A program made the translations under genes and the position numbers. From Hofstenia miamia (Eukaryota > Xenacoelomorpha > Acoela), in the NCBI GenBank assembly GCA_004352715.1, contig SCFE01000024.1, positions 199,481-263,480 on the forward strand: DNA of 64,000 nucleotides, given 5' to 3'. The notes under the pieces are model-generated. The model saw nothing but the letters and a program-made list of their open reading frames with translations, made no database searches and was not told the origin of the DNA. Shown here piece by piece: positions 58,937 to 64,000 of the stretch. Within the stretch, counting starts at the first letter, position 1, and the number at the start of each line of letters is the position of its first letter.

Positions 58937-59332
58937 TTAATTTGCTGGTTGACTTTCCACTCCCAGGGATCGAGCTAGACGTAGCAAACATGGACATGTA
59001 TCATCCTTAACTGTGGAGGAAGTTAGACCACGATATTGCAACAATAATCGTAGAAAATCGATTTCACCACTCTCTAATAAGATCATTTGGTTTATCCACC
59101 GATCAGTTACGTTATTATACTTTCGCATCTCTGTAGGATTTGTGTTCCATTCCTTATAAAATATATCCATATCATCTGGTCTTTGATAACGATCTCTAGG
59201 TCTAGGTTTTTGTAAAATTGGTAAAGCTGCTTCTCGCTTAATTCGACCCTCATCTCTTGCTCGATCGAGTGAGAATAATTCCAGCATAGGAGCAACAAAA
59301 GAGTCTCGAGGACCTATCGATTGTCGACTCAT
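58937..59332 (-). CDS. Unrecognised intact 131-residue protein
   Basis: From the first ATG (59332) the frame reads MSRQSIGPRDSFVAPMLELF to a stop at 58937, with GC-richer coding composition unlike the AT-rich flanks and unlike the dead elements around it. Residues 20-50 are basic and charged (RARDEGRIKREA, KPRPRDRYQRPDD), the middle reads MDIFYKEWNTNPTEMRKYN, and the C-terminal half is helical and Leu-rich (WINQMILLESGEIDFLRLLL, then CPCLLRLARSLGV). There is no signal peptide or membrane span. A tttggtag/GAATAAC site 33 bases upstream could be the acceptor of a 5'-untranslated intron, and AATAAA follows the stop. It looks like a real single-coding-exon gene of small size; I cannot name the family. 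Confidence 0.7.
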   Translation of the reverse strand: MSRQSIGPRDSFVAPMLELFSLDRARDEGRIKREAALPILQKPRPRDRYQRPDDMDIFYKEWNTNPTEMRKYNNVTDRWINQMILLESGEIDFLRLLLQYRGLTSSTVKDDTCPCLLRLARSLGVESQPAN

Positions 59333-59879
59333 TGTAGTTCTCGTCAATGTATTGATTTGTTATTCCTACCAAAATATTTAACACAAATTGTATTAAAGCA
59401 ACGCACAGTTTAGTGCAATAACAAGTACTCAATGCAGTCAACATTCTAAATTTTTTCTTTTATGAATATTTTACGAGTGTATGTGTCAATGTGTATCCAT
59501 TGAATACAAAACATTCCTTACATCGTCTAATTCTGGAATAGAATGTGCTAAACTTAAATAAAAAATCAAAGTTGTTAAAAATCAGAGGAGCCTAAAATAA
59601 TCTTATGTTAATTGAGTTCTAAAAAAGTTGAATTTACAAAATTTTACAAAAATGTAGCATTCAGTAATAGATGTTATTGCGAAAAAATTGTTCACACTCC
59701 ATATATATACTACTAATACTACTACTGTTTACTGTTTAAAATGATTTTTTAATCATTAACTATAAACTACAAAAGAAGAGCAGTACTGATAACAATAAGC
59801 ACAATATATTAGTGTTTATCAGCTAAGGTACTTTGAAGTTGGAGGAATAACTTTTCGTTATTCCACTTTCATTTAGGAA
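59333..59879. other. Upstream flank of the 131-residue gene
   Basis: AT-rich, no frame supported; would hold the promoter and any non-coding first exon. Confidence 0.4.
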
Positions 59880-61480
59880 GTATTCGGGCATTACTTTTTT
59901 AGAAATTGAAGATGATCGCAAATGCAAGGGCAATTAATTAAAGATCTCCGCTGCTTTCACGAAGAAAGAGTTAGCAGCGAAGCTGTTTTTAATTCTATTG
60001 ATCTTAGTAAATGTTTTCAATCTTGAGTTGAACTTTAAGTGGAAACTTATGTCATTTGAAAATATAGAATTTTTCCCTGAAAGTATGTTAATAAAGTAAA
60101 TAAGTGAGATGTACAAGAGATATCTTGTAGGTCATTTAATTTCAGTCTTTATAGAATTTTGTTACGTGTGTAAACCTGGGAACATTGGCAATTTTTTCTA
60201 TAGCCCAATTTGACAATTTATCAATTTTGCTCCACTTAGTAATGTATTTCCCTAAAGTAAGTTGTGATCCGTAACTGATTATTCAGTATAAATGTGCACG
60301 ACAGTAATTGATATAGAATGTTTTTTTGGAAATAAATTTCTGGCAACAGTTATGGTTGAGTTAAGCCTAGCAAGCTTGCGAACCTTATCATTAAGAAAAT
60401 CAGTAAAATCAAGGTTATCAGTAAATTTTACTCCAAGGTAAGTAGCCTTGTTTGAATTCTGCAAAGAATCCTTTCAAATATGAGTCCAATCTTAGGCAAA
60501 ATACTTATTGATCTATAGTTCTTAACATTTGTTTTACATCCACTTTTTAATTTGGTGTAATATAAGATCTTTTCCATATATTTGGAATTGAGCAATTCCG
60601 TATGCAATTTTTAAAAATATTTAAGATATGAACGGAAAGTTCATTTCGAAATTCATATATAAATTTAGCAGGTATATCATCTAAACCACATCCACTAGGC
60701 GTAATCATATCTAAAGCTTTACAAAGCATATCTAAGTTTACTTGAATTTCATTACATGTGTTTAATTCAAAAGAAGACAAAATTTCGTCGTTTTCTTCGT
60801 AAAAAGAGGAAAAGCAGTTGTTAAATAATTTCTTCCAGATATATTGGCAGTGGAATGGGTGATTGATTCAGAGATTTTTAAAATTTAAAATAGATATTGA
60901 TATTTTTTGTAGAACACAGACTTTCAATGAATAACACTTTATCTAATTCAGCAGATATAAATACATCGTTACATAATTGATAATAGATTTCATTTGGTTT
61001 TAGTAGTTTTTTATATAAAGAATTGCATCTATTAAATAAATGAATTGTGTGAGATGTAAAATATGAGGGAAAATCATTTCGTTTATTTCTCTTCTTAGGA
61101 ACATGTAGTTGAATACTTTTAAATAATTCATTGTACCAGAAATTTGTGTATATTTCTGTATCTTTTGACATCCCATTAAATGAAAACAATGAACATTGGT
61201 AAAATGTCGTTAGGTTTTTATGATCTATCAAATTAAACGAAAATTTTGATTTACTAATTGATTTATTAATATCGTTGAATTTCAAATCATTTATATTGGG
61301 AAATGAAATATTAGTATTCATGAATATAATACAATGATCAGAGAAGCTTAGCATAGGAGATATGAAACAATTTTCATCATTTTCCAAGTTAGTATCATTT
61401 GTAAATATTAAATCAAGTAAACAATTTGATTTAAATGTAGTGATATTAAAAAGTCAAAAATTATTTGATCATATTCATTA
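59880..61480 (-). mobile_element. Second type of LINE: endonuclease-RT remnant with the RT core deleted
   Basis: Minus strand: SFSDHCIIFMNTNISFPNIN (61340-61280) is the C-terminal SDH block of an APE-type endonuclease, continued to 60878 by RNDFPSYFTSHTIHLFN.. and related text. Then MITPSGCGLDDIPAKFIYEF and IPNIWKRSYITPN (60780-60547), RT fingers; then near 60500 YRSISILPKIGLIFERIL-like text runs directly into KATYLGVKFTDNLDFTDFL (60464-60400), so the palm with the catalytic Asp pair is missing. The motif wording differs from the CR1-like copies (R1/Jockey/I-like rather than CR1). Confidence 0.7.
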
Positions 61481-61503
61481 GAGGAAATACCACTTGAAAT
61501 ATC

Positions 61504-61626
61504 ATATATATATATNNNNNNNNNNNNNNNNNNNNNNNNNNNNNNNNNNNNNNNNNNNNNNNNNNNNNNNNNNNNNNNNNNNNNNNNNNNNNNNNNNNNN
61601 NNNNNNNNTATATATATATATATATA
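61504..61626. repeat. (TA)n with assembly gap (N 61516-61608)
   Basis: Alternating TA on both sides of 93 N. Confidence 0.9.
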
Positions 61627-62826
61627 AGGTCAAAACTAATGAGACTGAGAAAAATAAAATTTGTGATTTAGCTGGCTGTTAACCAAAAAATTTTCCCCAC
61701 TGTTCGGAGCACGTCTTTATCCGCTTTGAGGTAGCGTCCATTAAACTGACTCGAACTTCTTCGGGAATAACATCTTGCGATTCAAATATATATACCTTCT
61801 CAATTCGGTCAAATTTTTATTCAATGTTGTCCTCTAGCATCCGCCAGACGTTCTCAATAGGAAACAAATCGGCGAATTCGGTGGTCACTGAATTATCTGA
61901 ACATTTTTGTCCGCAAAAAACGCCTTTGTTGTCGTTGACGTATGACGAGTTTCCCTGTGCTGTTGCAGGATCCAGTTGGATATAAGTAATCGGCATATGT
62001 AAGGAATTGTTGTACAATTTTGCAATACGTTTGGCTGTTAATGGACTCTGGGCCTTCGATAATACACATATAGAAACCACGATAAGATAATGCTCCCCAC
62101 ACAATAAGTTTTGGGGAAATTTTTGCGTTTTTTAACGGGTTTTTTGTCTAGTTTTGAGTACTAAACCTGCACGGTATTTCGGTGAAGCTGATACAAGGAC
62201 TCGTCCGTGGGAAAAACATCTTGAAAATGGTAGTTGATTCATTCATTACAAAATGTTAGTCTTTTTTGTTCTTGTAATAGCGAAATCGCGGGAACTTTTT
62301 TGGGAAAGTTCTTCACCACTCCAGAAATACGGAGGTTTCTCTGGATGGTGCTCGTGCTAAAAATTTTGCCTGTTTTTGTGCTAAGCCGATGAGTGATTTT
62401 TTCGCCGAGAGAGTTGGTTGTTTCAGCGCTATGCCTGTCAAAACCTTTCTATCTTCACCGCCTCATTTCCTAGGTCGGCCACCTCCAGGTTGTCTAGCGA
62501 GGAACCCTCCTGATGAAAGCAGGGAATAATTCCTGTAGAATGTGCTTCTACCAATTCCCGACAATTCCAGTAACGTGTCGCTATCTGTAATGCCAGACTT
62601 GAAAATAATTTTGCGTTTTGCTCGAAAACACATTTGGCGACGCACTATGACAATTGTTAGGGCTGGCAGATTGATTGCATTTCGAACGTGAAAGTTAGAC
62701 TGCTGTCGCAACCGGTATGTCTGCTGCATTTCTTGTTTTAACGGCATTTTCCTACGATTCGCGTAAAACCAACATCTATAATGGGCACCATTTCCCCCAA
62801 AAGTCTCATTAGTTTTGTCTTGAGCT
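61627..62826 (-). mobile_element. Tc1-like transposon, family 3
   Basis: Terminal inverted repeats aaggtcaaaactaatgagac (left) and agacaaaactaatgagactt (right, reverse complement) are bounded by (TA)n on both sides. It holds a frameshifted transposase on the minus strand. Confidence 0.8.
61679..62747 (-). pseudogene. Tc1-like transposase, frameshifted
   Basis: ATG 62747 begins MPLKQEMQQTYRLRQQ; a helix-turn-helix reads ELSGIGRSTFYRNYSLL followed by the GRPR-type hook QPGGGRPRK. The middle (62.46-62.10 kb) is broken. The C-terminal half reads YIQLDPATAQGNSS (where the second catalytic Asp block should be, altered) and FADLFPIENVWRMLEDN, matching the third catalytic block (SPDLNPIEN), then FESQDVIPEEV and a final EQWGKFFG. 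Confidence 0.75.
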
Positions 62827-63839
62827 ATATATATATATANNNNNNNNNNNNNNNNNNNNNNNNNNNNNNNNNNNNNNNNNNNNNNNNNNNNNNNNNNNNN
62901 NNNNNNNNNNNNNNNNNNNNNNNNNNNNNNNNNNNNNNNNNNNNNNNNNNNNNNNNNNNNNNNNNNNNNNNNNNNNNNNNNNNNNNNNNNNNNNNNNNNN
63001 NNNNNNNNNNNNNNNNNNNNNNNNNNNNNNNNNNNNNNNNNNNNNNNNNNNNNNNNNNNNNNNNNNNNNNNNNNNNNNNNNNNNNNNNNNNNNNNNNNNN
63101 NNNNNNNNNNNNNNNNNNNNNNNNNNNNNNNNNNNNNNNNNNNNNNNNNNNNNNNNNNNNNNNNNNNNNNNNNNNNNNNNNNNNNNNNNNNNNNNNNNNN
63201 NNNNNNNNNNNNNNNNNNNNNNNNNNNNNNNNNNNNNNNNNNNNNNNNNNNNNNNNNNNNNNNNNNNNNNNNNNNNNNNNNNNNNNNNNNNNNNNNNNNN
63301 NNNNNNNNNNNNNNNNNNNNNNNNNNNNNNNNNNNNNNNNNNNNNNNNNNNNNNNNNNNNNNNNNNNNNNNNNNNNNNNNNNNNNNNNNNNNNNNNNNNN
63401 NNNNNNNNNNNNNNNNNNNNNNNNNNNNNNNNNNNNNNNNNNNNNNNNNNNNNNNNNNNNNNNNNNNNNNNNNNNNNNNNNNNNNNNNNNNNNNNNNNNN
63501 NNNNNNNNNNNNNNNNNNNNNNNNNNNNNNNNNNNNNNNNNNNNNNNNNNNNNNNNNNNNNNNNNNNNNNNNNNNNNNNNNNNNNNNNNNNNNNNNNNNN
63601 NNNNNNNNNNNNNNNNNNNNNNNNNNNNNNNNNNNNNNNNNNNNNNNNNNNNNNNNNNNNNNNNNNNNNNNNNNNNNNNNNNNNNNNNNNNNNNNNNNNN
63701 NNNNNNNNNNNNNNNNNNNNNNNNNNNNNNNNNNNNNNNNNNNNNNNNNNNNNNNNNNNNNNNNNNNNNNNNNNNNNNNNNNNNNNNNNNNNNNNNNNNN
63801 NNNNNNNNNNNNNNNNNNNNNNNNNNNNNNNNNNNNNNN
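62827..63839. other. (TA)n then assembly gap of 1000 N (62840-63839)
   Basis: A placeholder-size gap beginning in a TA microsatellite. Confidence 0.95.
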
Positions 63840-64000
63840 TTATCTGTAGGTTAGTAAGCTGCTTTTTATTTTATAGTTGTATATATGTTTTTATTGTGTT
63901 TAATGTAGAGTCGCTCGGGGAATTTTGTGCTTTTTATATCTTCTGATTTCGATTTAATTCCACTGTATTTTGACGTCACTATGACGTTTCAAGTTATTTT
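63840..64000. other. Window end, no gene recognised
   Basis: 160 bases of AT-rich sequence with a tgacgtcactatgacgt partial palindrome at 63971-63987. Confidence 0.4.

Noticed and set aside
62781-63854. 357-residue + strand frame
   Set aside because: Almost entirely N.
1-64000. CRISPR arrays, rRNA or tRNA genes
   Set aside because: No regularly spaced short repeats with unique spacers and no recognisable rRNA or tRNA sequence were seen; short tRNAs could have been missed by eye.

Overview
This is eukaryotic, AT-rich, intron-rich and transposon-rich DNA, almost certainly from an arthropod nuclear genome. The evidence is a lola-like array of alternative C2H2 zinc-finger exons, an acyl-CoA-binding protein gene split by a phase-0 intron, CR1/Jockey-type LINEs, Tc1/mariner and piggyBac relics, and (TA)n microsatellites at which the assembly breaks. 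A crustacean is possible, but the sequence alone does not settle the taxon. No bacterial-style operons, rRNA, tRNA or CRISPR arrays were recognised.

Region 1 (1-2.8 kb) is repeats: (TA)n, a small inverted-repeat element and a decayed piggyBac-like transposase. Region 2 (about 2.8-24.6 kb, + strand) is the 3' part of a lola-like transcription-factor gene. A serine-rich common exon (ending 3607) is followed by a 43-nt intron and a 52-nt common exon that ends in phase 1 at 3702. At least six downstream terminal exons (starting 5483, 7588, 8224, 11182, 17112, 24094) begin in the matching phase, and each encodes one or two C2H2 fingers and its own stop. Two or three decayed exon-like stretches lie between them. 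The BTB end of such a gene would lie upstream of this window. A 4-kb antisense LINE sits between the last two exons.

Region 3 (about 26-37.4 kb) is the most unusual part. It holds a roughly 6-kb element (before insertions) with inverted arms of several hundred bases, palindromic iterons, and two converging genes of families I do not recognise (ambisense layout). A mariner sits in its left arm, and a 1000-N gap covers part of the + strand gene. A diverged second copy of the same gene pair lies at 34.8-37.4 kb. It may be a new DNA transposon or a relic of a DNA virus; no replicase, transposase or capsid hallmark is visible.

Region 4 (39.2-44 kb) is an acyl-CoA-binding protein gene of at least two coding exons with a mariner in its intron. 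Region 5 (44.6-64 kb) is a graveyard of CR1-like LINEs with SGNH-esterase ORF1 and RT ORF2, a long perfect foldback, a mariner nested in a LINE, a Tc1-like element, one orphan candidate exon (44.6 kb, - strand) and one intact unrecognised 131-codon gene (58.9-59.3 kb, - strand). Several very short N gaps are flanked by near-identical sequence and look like unmerged contig overlaps or haplotypes.
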